The notes: generated from the letters alone by a model not told the origin. A DNA stretch of 64,000 bases from Streptomyces tendae (GCF_008632955.1 NZ_CP043959.1:1984001-2048000); one strand, 5' to 3'; shown: positions 50,722 to 60,548, counted from the first letter of the stretch. Numbers and translations are program-made.

Positions 50722-51777
50722 ATGCAGCTAGGGATCAACCTCGGCTACTGGGGCGCCGGAATGGACGCGGACAACCTCGCCGTGGCCCAGGAGGCCGACC
50801 GGCTCGGCTACGCGGTCTGCTGGGCGGCAGAGGCCTACGGCTCCGACGCCGCCACCGTCCTCGCCTTTGTCGCCGCCCGCACCGAGCGCATCGACGTCGG
50901 CTCCGCCATCTTCCAGATTCCGGCCCGCCAGCCGGCCATGACCGCGATGACCGCGGCCACCCTGGACTCCCTCTCCGGCGGCCGCTTCCGCCTCGGCCTC
51001 GGCGTCTCCGGCCCGCAGGTCTCCGAGGGCTGGTACGGCGTCACGTTCGACAAACCGCTCGCCCGCACCCGCGAGTACGTCGAGATCATCCGCAGGGCGA
51101 TGACCCGCGAGCGCCTCTCCTTCGACGGCGAGCACTGGACCCTGCCCCTCCCCGGCGGCCCGGGCAAGCCCCTGAAGCTCACCGTGCATCCGCAGCGCGA
51201 GCACATCCCGCTGTACATCGCCGCGATCGGCCCGAAGAACCTGGAGCAGACCGGCGAGATCGCCGACGGCGCCCTGCTGATCTTCCCGTCCGCCGAGCAC
51301 CTGGAGGACACCGCCGTCCGCCACCTGCGCGCGGGCCGCGAGAAGGCCGGCAAGACCCTCGACGGCTTCGACATCTGCCCCACGCTCCCGCTCGCCGTGG
51401 GCGACGACAAGGACCTCGCCACGCTCGCCGACACCTTCCGCCCCTACACGGCGCTGTACGTCGGCGGCATGGGCAGCCGCAAGCAGAACTTCTACAACCA
51501 GCTCGCACGCCGCATGGGTTACGAGCAGGAGGCCGCCGAGATCCAGGACAAGTACCTGTCCGGCGACAAGCAGGGCGCTGCCGCCGCCGTCCCGCACGAC
51601 CTGATCGACGGCACCACGCTGCTCGGCTCGGTCGACCGCATCGCCGACCGCATGAAGGCCTACGCCGCCGCCGGTGTCACCACCCTCACCCTCGCCCCGG
51701 CGGGCTTCACCCTCGACGAACGGCTCTCCTCGCTGCGTGCCGGCGTCGAGGCGCTGGAGCGCGCGGGCCTCGCCTGA
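50722..51777 (+). CDS. LLM class F420-dependent oxidoreductase
   Basis: A 351-residue TIM-barrel protein of the luciferase-like monooxygenase family. MQLGINLGYWGAGMDADNLA and EADRLGYAVCWAAEAYGSDA are followed by IFQIPARQPAMTAMTAATLD and GRFRLGLGVSGPQVSEGWYG, the F420-binding arrangement seen in actinobacterial homologues. GGGGAGA precedes the ATG. It diverges from the aldo/keto reductase. The substrate is unknown. Confidence 0.92.
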   Translation: MQLGINLGYWGAGMDADNLAVAQEADRLGYAVCWAAEAYGSDAATVLAFVAARTERIDVGSAIFQIPARQPAMTAMTAATLDSLSGGRFRLGLGVSGPQVSEGWYGVTFDKPLARTREYVEIIRRAMTRERLSFDGEHWTLPLPGGPGKPLKLTVHPQREHIPLYIAAIGPKNLEQTGEIADGALLIFPSAEHLEDTAVRHLRAGREKAGKTLDGFDICPTLPLAVGDDKDLATLADTFRPYTALYVGGMGSRKQNFYNQLARRMGYEQEAAEIQDKYLSGDKQGAAAAVPHDLIDGTTLLGSVDRIADRMKAYAAAGVTTLTLAPAGFTLDERLSSLRAGVEALERAGLA

Positions 51778-51783
51778 CCCGAC

Positions 51784-51841
51784 CGCACGGCCGCCGCCGC
51801 GTCCCGCACGGCCGCCGCCGCGTCCCGCGCGGCGGCGGCCG
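51784..51841. terminator. Terminator with duplicated left arm
   Basis: Two identical 21-bp units (51784-51804 and 51805-51825) both contain CGGCCGCCGCCGCG. The second pairs perfectly with CGCGGCGGCGGCCG (51828-51841) across a 5-nt loop. The first copy can compete for the same right arm, giving alternative stems. Confidence 0.75.
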
Positions 51842-52166
51842 GGAGTTCCGCGGCCGTGGTGGGGGCTCGGGGGTCGACCCCGCCACGGCCGTCATCCCCT
51901 CAACGCCCGCAGGCCCCGGGGTTACGCGCCCCGCACCACCGCGTACCACCTCCGCGCTCCGCACCGCGTCCCGTCCGCCCGCGCGCACGTGTCCGCACCC
52001 CCCTCCCGCGCACCGGTTCGCCCCCTCTTCGCCCCGCACGTACTCCAATTGGCGGAGTCGTCCGCCGCACCTGTTGCCGCACCTCCACCGGCGCACTTGA
52101 CTCCAACTTTGCGGAACTGTGGACGTGCGGACCGCGGACCTGCGGACGCCGCGGAGAGGTGGCCCC
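51842..52166. other. Gene-free stretch before the ferritin-like gene
   Basis: I find no gene. The stretch is Pro/Arg-codon-like and GC-rich until about 52040. Then come an inverted repeat ACTCC/GGAGT (around 52048-52064) and a possible -35 TTGACT near 52098, followed by the leader of the ferritin-like gene. Confidence 0.45.
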
Positions 52167-52955
52167 ATGCTGTCGGCAAAGAGCCTGTTCCAGGAGATCC
52201 TCGACAACGACGAGTCGTTCGCGCTGTTCTGTTCGATCGCCGCGAGCGGAGAGTCCCAGGGCGGCTGGGAGAACGCCCGTATCGCGGCGCTCGTGCCCGA
52301 GACCCAGCGGGACCTGGCCCCCAAGATCACCCGGCACGGCGCCGACGAGGACAAGCACGGCCGGATCTTCAACGCCCTGCTGAAGAAGCGCGGCCTGGAG
52401 CCCGTCCCGGTCCCGCCGGAGACCGACTACACGATGCTGCTGGAGCGCAACGGCATCGGCCTGGCGCACGACCAGCTCAAGCGCGACGAGCCGCTCACCG
52501 TGCAGGACATCGTCACCTACCTCGCCCACAGCCGGGTCACCGAGCAGCGCGCCTCCGAGCAGATGGAACAGCTCCGCAAGCACTTCGCCGACCACCCCGA
52601 CCTCGGCCGCGCGGTGCGGATGATCTCCAACGACGAGGACAACCACCTGGCCTACTGCCACGAGGAACTGCTGCGCTTCGCCTACGCGGGCCACGGCCGT
52701 GCCATCCGGCGCACCCTGCGTGAGTGCGCGCTCGCCGAGATCCGCGTCTACCGCGACGTCAGCCTCGCCGTGATGGCGCACATGGGCCGCGTCCTCGGCT
52801 GGCCGAAGCCCAAGGCGGCGCTCCTCGCGGCGGGCATCCACGCCATGTACCTGTACGAACGCCTGGGCGGCTGGCGCCGCATGGTCTCGCTGCGGATGCC
52901 CGAGCGGCGCGACGCGCTGGGCGGCCCGGCGACCCCGGAACCGGAAGCGGCGTGA
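52167..52955 (+). CDS. Ferritin-like diiron-fold protein
   Basis: A 262-residue helical protein starting MLSAKSLFQEILDNDESFAL. Glu/His pairs suited to a diiron centre occur in ITRHGADEDKHGRIFNALLK (DExxH-type), VTEQRASEQMEQLRKH and MISNDEDNHLAYCHEELL. A long C-terminal helix follows (RECALAEIRVYRDVSLAVMA). ATG 52167 follows GAGAGGTGG. Family members bind iron or act as diiron oxidases; which applies here is not clear. It converges with corA with only 6 bp between stops. Confidence 0.82.
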   Translation: MLSAKSLFQEILDNDESFALFCSIAASGESQGGWENARIAALVPETQRDLAPKITRHGADEDKHGRIFNALLKKRGLEPVPVPPETDYTMLLERNGIGLAHDQLKRDEPLTVQDIVTYLAHSRVTEQRASEQMEQLRKHFADHPDLGRAVRMISNDEDNHLAYCHEELLRFAYAGHGRAIRRTLRECALAEIRVYRDVSLAVMAHMGRVLGWPKPKAALLAAGIHAMYLYERLGGWRRMVSLRMPERRDALGGPATPEPEAA

Positions 52956-52961
52956 CCCGCC

Positions 52962-53957
52962 CTACAGCCACCCCCGGCGTTTGAAGGTGCGGAACAGCAG
53001 CACCTCCAGGGCGGCCATCGCCGCGATCACCACGGGATACGACCACCTCCAGTGCAGCTCGGGCATGTGCTCGAAGTTCATCCCGTAGATCCCCGCGATC
53101 ATCGTGGGGACGACGGCCATGGCCGCCCAGGCGGAGATCTTCCGCATGTCGTCGTTCTGCTGCACACCCACCTGCGCCAGGTGCGCCGACAGGACGTCCG
53201 AGACCAGGCGGTCCAGGCCCTCCACCGACTCGTTCACCCGGGTGAGGTGGTCATGGACGTCACGGAAGTAGGGCCGCGCCCCGTCCTCGACGAACGGCAC
53301 CCGCGCCCCGGACGTGCCGGCCCCCGCCAGCCGGGCCATGGGCGTCGCGAGCGGCACGGTGGCCCGGCGGAACTCCAGGATCTGCCGCTTGAAGCCGTAG
53401 ATCCGGGACGCGGTCTTGCGGGAACCGCCCGCGTCGGGGGTGAAGACCTCCGTCTCCAGCTCCTCCAGGTCGGTCTGCAGCTCGGTCGCCACCTCCAGGT
53501 AGTGGTCGACCACGGCGTCGGCGACCGCGTACAGCACCGCCGTCGCACCCTCGTCCAGCAGCTCCGGCTCCCGTTCCAGCCGGTCCCGCACCGCGTCCAG
53601 AGGGGCACCCTCCCCGTGCCGTACGGTCACCGCGAACGAGTCGCCCAGGAAGATCATGATCTCTCCGGAGGAGACGGTGTCGCTGTCCGGCTCGTACACC
53701 ACCGGCTTCAGGACCACGAACACCGAGTCGTCGTAGACCTCCAGCTTGGGCCGCTGATGCGCCTTGAGGGCGTCCTCAACCGCCAGCGGATGCAGCCCGA
53801 ACTCGCGGGCGACCAGGTCGAACTCCTCCGCCGTCGGCTCGTGCAGCCCGATCCAGACGAAACCTCCCGCCGACCGTGCCTCGTCCAGTGCGTCGGAGAA
53901 GTCCTTGGGGCCCTCCGACCGGTGCCCCTCCCGGTAGACGCCACAATCGACGATCAC
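52962..53957 (-). CDS. corA: CorA family magnesium/divalent metal transporter
   Basis: A 331-residue protein. The large cytoplasmic N-domain (FVWIGLHEPTAEEFDLVARE, HPLAVEDALKAHQRPKLEVY) and long stalk helix lead to two C-terminal membrane helices. The signature YGMNFEHMPEL follows the first, and a basic tail KRRGWL ends the protein. This is a complete CorA channel subunit (a pentamer in known structures). Confidence 0.94.
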   Translation of the reverse strand: MIVDCGVYREGHRSEGPKDFSDALDEARSAGGFVWIGLHEPTAEEFDLVAREFGLHPLAVEDALKAHQRPKLEVYDDSVFVVLKPVVYEPDSDTVSSGEIMIFLGDSFAVTVRHGEGAPLDAVRDRLEREPELLDEGATAVLYAVADAVVDHYLEVATELQTDLEELETEVFTPDAGGSRKTASRIYGFKRQILEFRRATVPLATPMARLAGAGTSGARVPFVEDGARPYFRDVHDHLTRVNESVEGLDRLVSDVLSAHLAQVGVQQNDDMRKISAWAAMAVVPTMIAGIYGMNFEHMPELHWRWSYPVVIAAMAALEVLLFRTFKRRGWL

Positions 53958-54079
53958 GAAACGTGTCCTCCCTTCCCGGCAGGTCCCCTGCCGTCCTGTC
54001 CTGCTCCCATGCCCGGCGGCCGCCCGGTTCCCCTCCCGCGCCGGACACCGCGCGCGCCGGTGCGCCTACCCTGGGCCGC

Positions 54080-54768
54080 ATGCCCACGTTGCTCCTGGTC
54101 CGGCACGGACGATCCACCGCCAACACCGAGGGACTGCTCGCCGGCTGGACGCCCGGCGTCCACCTCGACGACCGCGGCACCGCACAGGCCGCCGCACTGC
54201 CCGGACGGCTCGCCCCGGTGCCCCTGGCCGAGGTCGTCACCAGCCCGCTCGACCGCTGCCGGGAGACCGTCGGACCGCTGCTGGAGGCCCGTCCCGGCCT
54301 CACCCACCACACCGACGACCGCATCGGCGAATGCCACTACGGCGACTGGACGGGCCGCAAGCTCGCCGAACTCAAGGACGAGCCGCTGATGGACGTGGTG
54401 CAGTCGCACCCGTCGGCCGCGGCCTTTCCCGGCGCGGGGAGTCCATGCGCGCGATGCAGACGCGCGCCGCCGAGGCGGTGCGCGAGTGGAACGCGCGCGT
54501 GGAGCGCGACCACGGCGGTGACGCCGTGTATCTGATGTGCTCGCACGGCGACATCATCAAGTCTCTGGTGGCGGACGCCCTCGGACTTCATCTCGACCTC
54601 TTCCAGCGGATCTCCGTCGAACCGTGTTCCATCACCGCGATCCGTTACACCCGGCTGCGGCCGTTTCTCCTGCGCCTCGGCGACACCGGCGACTTCGCGT
54701 CCCTGGCGCCGCGCGAGGAGCCGCCGGCCGGCGACGCCACCGTGGGGGGCGACGCGGGCGCACCGTGA
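54080..54768 (+). pseudogene. Histidine phosphatase (MSMEG_4193 family), apparent frameshift
   Basis: From ATG 54080 the frame reads MPTLLLVRHGRSTANTEGLL, with the phosphatase motif RHG. The supporting Arg is in SPLDRCRETV and Glu in GECHYGDWTG. After AAFPGAG the frame is lost and resumes one frame over with ESMRAMQTRAAEAVREW and LMCSHGDIIKSLVADALG (second catalytic His). One missing G in the run 54436-54439 joins the halves. TACCCT seven bases before the ATG suggests a leaderless mRNA. From memory this family always accompanies the next three genes. Confidence 0.8.
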
Positions 54769-54855
54769 TCGTTCCCCGCAGTAGGGTGAAGCGACCGCAG
54801 ACTTGCGTTCCCATCCATCCCTCGCCCGTTCCCCGACTTCCAATGGAGACAGGAC

Positions 54856-55446
54856 GTGTCCCGTCAGGTGTTCCTCTACGACCAACCGGAACGTTTCGTG
54901 GCCGGCACGGTCGGACTGCCAGGGCGCCGTACGTTCTTCCTCCAGGCCACCGCCGGCTCCCGGGTGACCAGCGTGGCCCTGGAGAAGACGCAGGTCGCGG
55001 CGCTCGCCGAGCGGATGGACGAACTGCTCGACGAGGTCGTACGGCGCAGCGGCGGCAGCGCGGCGGTGCCCGCCATGGCACCGACCGAGATCACCGACAC
55101 CGCCCCGCTGGACACCCCCGTCGAGGAGGAGTTCCGCGTCGGCACCATGGCGCTCGCCTGGGACGGTGAGGAGCAGCGGATGATCGTGGAGGCGCAGGCG
55201 CTGGTCGAACTGGACGCCGAATCCGAGGAGGACCTCGCCGAGGCGGAGGAGCGGCTGCTCCAGGACGAGGAGAACGGCCCCCCGATGCTCCGCGTCCGCC
55301 TCACCGGGGCGCAGGCGCGGGCCTTCGCCAAGCGCGCCCTGGACGTCGTCAACGCGGGCCGCCCGCCGTGCCCGCTGTGCAGTCTCCCGCTCGACCCGGA
55401 AGGACACGTATGTCCGCGCCAGAACGGATACCGCCGCGGAGCGTGA
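54856..55446 (+). CDS. DUF3090 family protein
   Basis: A 196-residue protein, MSRQVFLYDQPERFVAGTVG at the start. The beta-rich N-half contains RRTFFLQATAGSRVTSVALE, the middle is acidic, and the C-terminus carries CPLCSLPLDPEGHVC, a probable zinc site. It starts at GTG 54856 after GGAGACAGGAC. It overlaps the SCO1664-family gene by 37 bp. Conserved in mycothiol-producing actinobacteria; no enzymatic role is known. Confidence 0.88.
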   Translation: MSRQVFLYDQPERFVAGTVGLPGRRTFFLQATAGSRVTSVALEKTQVAALAERMDELLDEVVRRSGGSAAVPAMAPTEITDTAPLDTPVEEEFRVGTMALAWDGEEQRMIVEAQALVELDAESEEDLAEAEERLLQDEENGPPMLRVRLTGAQARAFAKRALDVVNAGRPPCPLCSLPLDPEGHVCPRQNGYRRGA

Positions 55447-56243
55447 CCGCCACCGACCCGGCCGCGGCCGAGCTGCTCGCCCGCGGCGAGCTGACCGTGC
55501 GCGGACGCATCCGTGAGGCGTCGAACGCCGCGCTGTACTGCACCGTCACCCTCGGGGACCGCGAGGCCGCCTGCGTCTACAAACCGGTCGCGGGGGAGCG
55601 GCCGCTGTGGGACTTCCCCGACGGCACCCTCGCCGGGCGCGAGGTCGCCGCGTACGAGGTCTCCCGGGCGACCGGCTGGGACCTGGTGCCGCCCACCGTG
55701 CTGCGCGACGGCCCGTACGGCGAGGGCATGTGCCAGCTGTGGATCGAGACCGCGCCGGGCGACGAGCTGCTCGCCCTGGTCGACGGCGAGGAACCGGAAC
55801 CGGGCTGGAAGGCGATCGGCTTCGCCGAGGTCGGCGAGGGCCGCACCGCGCTGCTCGTGCACGCCGACGACGACCGGCTGCGCCGTCTCTCGGTGCTCGA
55901 CGCGGTGATCAACAACGCCGACCGCAAGGGCGGGCACCTGCTGCCCACGGCGGAGGGCCCGCTGTACGGCATCGACCACGGGGTCACCTTCAACACCGAG
56001 AACAAGCTGCGCACGCTGCTGTGGGGCTGGGCGGGGGAGCCGCTGACCGGGGAGGCCCTGGACGTCCTCAAGACCCTCAGGGAGGCCCTCGCCGCCTCCG
56101 GCCCCCTCACCACGGTCCTGACCTCGCTGATCACCCCAGCGGAGATCGAGGCGACCCGCGCCCGCGTGGAGACCCTGCTCACCACCGGGACCCATCCGGA
56201 GCCGGGCACCGGGTGGCCGGCCATCCCCTGGCCCCCGGTCTGA
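55410..56243 (+). CDS. SCO1664 family protein (kinase-like, mycothiol-cluster)
   Basis: A 277-residue protein starting MSAPERIPPRSVTATDPAAA. ALYCTVTLGDREAACVYKPV supplies a kinase-like lysine, and VLDAVINNADRKGGHLLPTA followed by LYGIDHGVTFNTENKLRTLL resembles the catalytic loop and metal site of PI3/4-kinase and HipA-like folds. GGAAGG precedes ATG 55410, which lies inside the DUF3090 gene, so translation is coupled. From memory it is the actinobacterial family named after S. coelicolor SCO1664. Its substrate is unknown. Confidence 0.85.
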   Translation: MSAPERIPPRSVTATDPAAAELLARGELTVRGRIREASNAALYCTVTLGDREAACVYKPVAGERPLWDFPDGTLAGREVAAYEVSRATGWDLVPPTVLRDGPYGEGMCQLWIETAPGDELLALVDGEEPEPGWKAIGFAEVGEGRTALLVHADDDRLRRLSVLDAVINNADRKGGHLLPTAEGPLYGIDHGVTFNTENKLRTLLWGWAGEPLTGEALDVLKTLREALAASGPLTTVLTSLITPAEIEATRARVETLLTTGTHPEPGTGWPAIPWPPV

Positions 56244-56364
56244 CGCCCCGTCGCCGATCCCGGCCGGGTCTGGCACACCGCGGGGTGCCGCGCAAGACCG
56301 CCTTCCCGGCCATACGGCCCGTTCCGGTTCGTATCCGGAACTCGGGTCCGGTTAGGCTCATGAC

Positions 56365-57594
56365 ATGCATGCCTGGCCCGCTTCCGAAGTCCCCGCCCTG
56401 CCCGGTCAGGGCCGCGACCTGAGGATCCACGACACCGCCACCGGCGGTCCGGTCGCCCTCGACCCCGGTCCCGTAGCCCGTCTCTACGTCTGCGGCATCA
56501 CGCCCTACGACGCCACGCACATCGGACACGCGGCTACGTACAACGCGTTCGACCTCGTGCAGCGCGTGTGGCTCGACAACAAGCGGCAGGTCCACTACGT
56601 CCAGAACGTCACCGACGTCGACGACCCGCTGCTGGAGCGGGCCGAACGCGACGGCGTCGACTGGACCGCGCTCGCCGAACGCGAGACCGCCCTGTTCCGC
56701 GAGGACATGACGGCCCTGCGGATGCTGCCGCCCCGGCAGTACATAGGCGCGGTCGAGGCCATACCCGGCATCGTCCCGATCGTCGAGCGGCTGCGTGAGC
56801 TCGGCGCGACCTACGAGATCGACGGCGACATCTACTTCTCCGTCGAGTCCGACCGGCACTTCGGCCAGGTCTCGCACCTGGACGCCGCCGCCATGCGGCT
56901 GCTGTCCGCCGAACGCGGCGGCGACCCGGACCGCCCGGGCAAGAAGAACCCCGTCGACCCGATGCTCTGGATGGCCGCCCGCGAGGGCGAGCCGAGCTGG
57001 GACGGCGGCTCGCTCGGCCGGGGCCGCCCCGGCTGGCACATCGAGTGCGTGGCCATCGCCCTCGACCACCTGGGCATGACCTTCGACATCCAGGGCGGCG
57101 GCTCCGACCTGGTCTTCCCGCACCACGAGATGGGCGCCTCGCACGCCCAGGTGCTCACCGGCGAGTACCCCATGGCCAAGGCGTACGTGCACGCCGGCAT
57201 GGTCGCCCTGCACGGCGAGAAGATGTCCAAGTCCAAGGGCAACCTGGTCTTCGTCTCCCGGCTGCGGCGCGAGGGCGTGGACCCGGCGGCGATCCGGCTG
57301 GCGCTGCTCGCCCACCACTACCGCTCCGACTGGGAGTGGACCGACCAGGTCCTGCGGGACGCCGTGACCCGGCTCGACCACTGGCGCGCCGCCGTCTCCC
57401 GTCCCGACGGACCGCCCGCCGAGACGCTCGTCGAGGAGATCCGCGACGCCCTCGCGGACGACCTGAACGCACCGGCCGCCCTGGCCGCCGTCGACCGCTG
57501 GACCGTGCTCCAGGAGCAGAGCGGCGGCAGCGACACCGGCGCGCCCGGCGTGGTCTCCCGGGCCGTGGACGCCCTCCTGGGCGTCGCCCTGTAG
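56365..57594 (+). CDS. mshC: Cysteine:1D-myo-inosityl 2-amino-2-deoxy-alpha-D-glucopyranoside ligase MshC
   Basis: Joins cysteine to GlcN-inositol using ATP, the penultimate step of mycothiol synthesis. This 409-residue protein is shorter than cysteinyl-tRNA synthetase and starts [20 protein letters not shown], typical of MshC. It keeps the class I synthetase fold: [18 protein letters not shown] (HIGH), the zinc/cysteine site [15 protein letters not shown] and the KMSKS loop [17 protein letters not shown] lies 6 bp before the ATG, so the message is probably leaderless. It follows the phosphatase, DUF3090 and SCO1664-family genes. Confidence 0.94.
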   Translation: MHAWPASEVPALPGQGRDLRIHDTATGGPVALDPGPVARLYVCGITPYDATHIGHAATYNAFDLVQRVWLDNKRQVHYVQNVTDVDDPLLERAERDGVDWTALAERETALFREDMTALRMLPPRQYIGAVEAIPGIVPIVERLRELGATYEIDGDIYFSVESDRHFGQVSHLDAAAMRLLSAERGGDPDRPGKKNPVDPMLWMAAREGEPSWDGGSLGRGRPGWHIECVAIALDHLGMTFDIQGGGSDLVFPHHEMGASHAQVLTGEYPMAKAYVHAGMVALHGEKMSKSKGNLVFVSRLRREGVDPAAIRLALLAHHYRSDWEWTDQVLRDAVTRLDHWRAAVSRPDGPPAETLVEEIRDALADDLNAPAALAAVDRWTVLQEQSGGSDTGAPGVVSRAVDALLGVAL

Positions 57595-57663
57595 GACAAC
57601 CTTCTCAAGGGCGCGAGGAACTGCGCGAGCGACCAGGGCGGGTCCGCACCTGGCGCACGACGG

Positions 57664-57724
57664 CGAGACAAGCGTGGAGGGGCGCCCCGTTCCTGGAACG
57701 GGGCGCCCCTCCACGCTTGTCTCG
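57664..57724. terminator. 61-bp near-perfect palindrome, bidirectional terminator
   Basis: A left arm of 30 bases (57664-57693, beginning CGAGACAAGCGTGG) is the exact reverse complement of 57695-57724, with one base between. It lies between the convergent mshC and parJ genes and ends directly against the parJ stop codon. As RNA it folds from either strand. Confidence 0.92.
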
Positions 57725-58710
57725 TCAGTCCTCCGGCGACTCGTCGCCGTCCTGGTCCGTCTCCTGCCGGGGCGACTTCGGCGGACGCGACCGGCCGCCC
57801 GGCCCGTCCCGCCGGTACGACGGCCCCTCCGAGCCCTCGGCGGTGGCGTGCCCGCCGGGCGGACCCGACGCCCCGTCACGGCGGCGCAGATACCGCTCGA
57901 ACTCGCGCGCGATGGCTTCACCGGACGCCTCCGGCAGCTCGGCGGTGTCCCGGGCCTCCTCCAGCGTCTGGACGTACTCGGCGACCTCGCTGTCCTCCGC
58001 GGCCAGTTGGTCCACGCCCACCTGCCAGGCACGCGCGTCCTCGGGCAGCTCGCCCAGCGGGATCCGCACGTCGATCAGGTCCTCGAGCCGGTTCAGCAGA
58101 GCCAGCGTGGCCTTCGGGTTGGGCGGCTGCGAGACGTAGTGCGGGACCGCCGCCCACAGCGACACCGCGGGCACGCCCGCGTGCGTGCACGCCTCCTGCA
58201 GGATGCCGACGATGCCCGTCGGCCCCTCGTACTTGGTCTCCTCGAGATCCATCCGGCGCGCCAGGTCCGCGTCGGACGTGGTCCCGCTGATCGGGACCGG
58301 ACGGGTGTGCGGGGTGTCACCGAGCAGCGCGCCCAGCACCACCACCAGCTCCACACCCAGCTCGTGCGCGAAGCCGAGGATCTCGTTGCAGAACGAACGC
58401 CACCGCATGGACGGTTCGATGCCGCGCACCAGTACCAGGTCGCGCGGTTTCTCGCCGCCCACCCGGACCACCGACAGCCGCGTCGTGGGCCAGGTGATCT
58501 TCCGCACGCCGTTCTCCATGAACACCGTGGGGCGGTTCACCTGGAAGTCGTAGTAGTCCTCGGCGTCCAGCGCCGCGAACACCTCGCCCTTCCATTCCCT
58601 GTCCAGATGCGCGACCGCGGTGGAGGCGGCGTCACCGGCATCGTTCCAGCCTTCGAACGCGGCCACCATGACCGGGTCGATCAGCTCGGGAACCCCTCGA
58701 GCTCGATCAC
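57725..58710 (-). CDS. parJ: PAC2 family protein, ParJ (ParA-interacting)
   Basis: Homologue of S. coelicolor SCO1662, which (established knowledge) binds ParA and affects chromosome segregation during sporulation. Core features are PELIDPVMVAAFEGWNDAGD, HLDREWKGEVFAALDAEDYY, RLSVVRVGGEKPRDLVLVRG and LGALLGDTPHTRPVPISG. The C-terminal 50 residues are disordered. The natural start is GTG 58710 after GGAAGGAGG, but the frame from it stops after VIELEGFPS. One missing G in the run at 58693-58696 restores VIELEGVPELIDP. Length would be about 328. The longer frame to 58822 is an artefact of that break. Confidence 0.82.
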
Positions 58711-58884
58711 CCAGCGCCTCCTTCCGACGTGCCCTCGTGTACGCACCAACCTTACGGCGTGTCCGCGGGGGCGCCCGCAGCCCCGTGCAAGGGGAGTGCC
58801 CCATCACTGCCCCGCACAGCACCGGGAAAACGGAGCGTCACCCCACGCGTCCGCCTGCCGCTCCGGCCGGGACGTGGACGGCCG

Positions 58885-58919
58885 CCGCCCCCGGCTCCCG
58901 GGAGGGGAGCCGGGGGCGG
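58885..58919. terminator. Hairpin terminator of the glycerol operon, 14-bp stem
   Basis: CCGCCCCCGGCTCC (58885-58898) and GGAGCCGGGGGCGG (58906-58919) pair perfectly with a 7-nt loop, 5 bp beyond the glpD stop on the leftward strand. Confidence 0.88.
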
Positions 58920-58924
58920 ACCGG

Positions 58925-60541
58925 TCACTTCCTGTCGAGCAGTTCCTGCACGTCCGCCCGGACCTCGTCCGTGGCGAGGCCGCGGATCGTCAGGGTGGTA
59001 CGGCGGCGCAGCACGTCGTCGGCCGTCTCGGCCCACTCGTGGTCCCGGGCCCACACGACCTGCGCCCAGATCTCCGGCGCGTCCGGGTGGACACGGCGGG
59101 CCAGCGCCGGGTCCTCGTTCGCCAGCCGGGCGATGTCGAACGCCAGCGAACCGTAGTGGGTGGCCAGGTGCCGGGCGGTGTCCGCGGCCATGCGCGGGCC
59201 GGGCGCCGGGCCGTCCACCAGCAGCCGGTGGGCGACGGCACGCGGGTTGGCCACACCCGGCAGCGGCAGCTTCTTCGGCAGCGCGCCGATCGGCTCGAAG
59301 TCCTCGCCCAGCGGGTGGCCGGGCAGCTCCTGGAGCTTGCGCATCACCGTGCGGCCGATGTGACGGAACGTGGTCCACTTGCCGCCCGCGACGGACAGCA
59401 TCCCGCCGCGGCCCTCGGTGACGACCGTCTCCCGCTTGGCCTTGGCCGTGTCGCCGGGACCGCCCGGCAGCACCCGCAGACCGGCGAAGGAGTACGTGAT
59501 CAGGTCACGGTCGAGCTGCTGGTCGCGGATGGAGAACGCGGCCTCGTCGAGTATCTGCGCGATGTCCTTCTCGTTGACCGCGACGTCCGCCGGGTCGCCC
59601 TCGTACTCCTCGTCGGTGGTGCCGAGCAGCAGCATGTCCTCCCAGGGGAGGGCGAAGGTGATCCGGTACTTGTCGATCGGCGTGGCCAGCGCGGCCTTCC
59701 ACGGGGCGGTCCGCTTCAGGACCAGGTGCGCGCCCTTCGACAGCCGGATGGACGGAGCGGCGTCCGGGTCCTCCATGCGGCGCAGGTGGTCCACCCACGG
59801 GCCGGTGGCGTTCAGTACCAGCCGGGCGTTGACGCCGAACTCGTCCCCGGAGAGACCGTCGCGCAGGTCGGCGCCGGTGACCCGGCCCTTGGTGAAGCGC
59901 AGGCCCGTCACCTCGGCGTGGTTGAGGACGACCGCGCCCGACTCGACCGCCGCGCGGACCGTCATCAGCGCCATCCGCGCGTCGTTCATCTGGTCGTCGC
60001 CGTACACGGCCACGGCCTTGAGGTTGTCGGTGCGCAGTTCCGGCACGTCCAGCGCGGCCTTCGCCGGCGACAGCAGGTGGCCGACACCGTCACCGAAGGC
60101 CGACAGCGCCGAGTAGGCGAAGACGCCGGCCCCGAGCTTCGCCGCGCCGTGCGGCCCGCCCTTGTACACGGGGAGGTAGAACGTGAGCGGGTTCGCCAGG
60201 TGGGGGGCCACCTGACGGGAGACCGCACGGCGCTCGAAGTGGTTCTCCGCCACCAGCTTCACCGCACCGGTCTGCAGGTAGCGCAGACCGCCGTGCAGCA
60301 GCTTGGACGAGGCGGAGGAGGTGGCTCCGGCGAAGTCGCCGGCGTCCACCAGAGCCACCCTGAGACCGGACTGCGCGGCGTGCCAGGCGGTGGAGATGCC
60401 CAGGATGCCGCCGCCGATGACGAGAAGGTCGTACGACGCCTTGGAGAGCTGCTCCCGGGTCTCGGCGCGGCTCGGGTTCGAGCCGGACGCCGGGTGCGTC
60501 CCCAGGGCAGGTACGGACTGCAGGGTGGCTTCGGTGGTCAT
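58925..60541 (-). CDS. glpD: Glycerol-3-phosphate dehydrogenase
   Basis: A 538-residue FAD enzyme oxidising glycerol-3-phosphate to dihydroxyacetone phosphate at the membrane. LLVIGGGILGISTAWHAAQS is the FAD motif. ATSSASSKLLHGGLRYLQTG and AGLRVLPGGPG are GlpD signatures, and the C-terminal helical domain is complete. The start is ATG 60541, 7 bp after the glpK stop; an in-frame ATG at 60613 lies inside glpK and is rejected. Last gene of the operon glpF-glpK-glpD. Confidence 0.94.
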   Translation of the reverse strand: MTTEATLQSVPALGTHPASGSNPSRAETREQLSKASYDLLVIGGGILGISTAWHAAQSGLRVALVDAGDFAGATSSASSKLLHGGLRYLQTGAVKLVAENHFERRAVSRQVAPHLANPLTFYLPVYKGGPHGAAKLGAGVFAYSALSAFGDGVGHLLSPAKAALDVPELRTDNLKAVAVYGDDQMNDARMALMTVRAAVESGAVVLNHAEVTGLRFTKGRVTGADLRDGLSGDEFGVNARLVLNATGPWVDHLRRMEDPDAAPSIRLSKGAHLVLKRTAPWKAALATPIDKYRITFALPWEDMLLLGTTDEEYEGDPADVAVNEKDIAQILDEAAFSIRDQQLDRDLITYSFAGLRVLPGGPGDTAKAKRETVVTEGRGGMLSVAGGKWTTFRHIGRTVMRKLQELPGHPLGEDFEPIGALPKKLPLPGVANPRAVAHRLLVDGPAPGPRMAADTARHLATHYGSLAFDIARLANEDPALARRVHPDAPEIWAQVVWARDHEWAETADDVLRRRTTLTIRGLATDEVRADVQELLDRK

Positions 60542-60548
60542 GGCGGTT

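Noticed and set aside
56365..57594. Cysteinyl-tRNA synthetase
   Set aside because: Length (409) and N-terminus [10 protein letters not shown] match MshC; true CysRS has a longer C-terminal anticodon-binding region.
57725..58822. parJ starting at ATG 58822
   Set aside because: The first 43 residues are not PAC2-like. GTG 58710 with GGAAGGAGG and one missing G gives the conserved VIELEGVPELIDP start.
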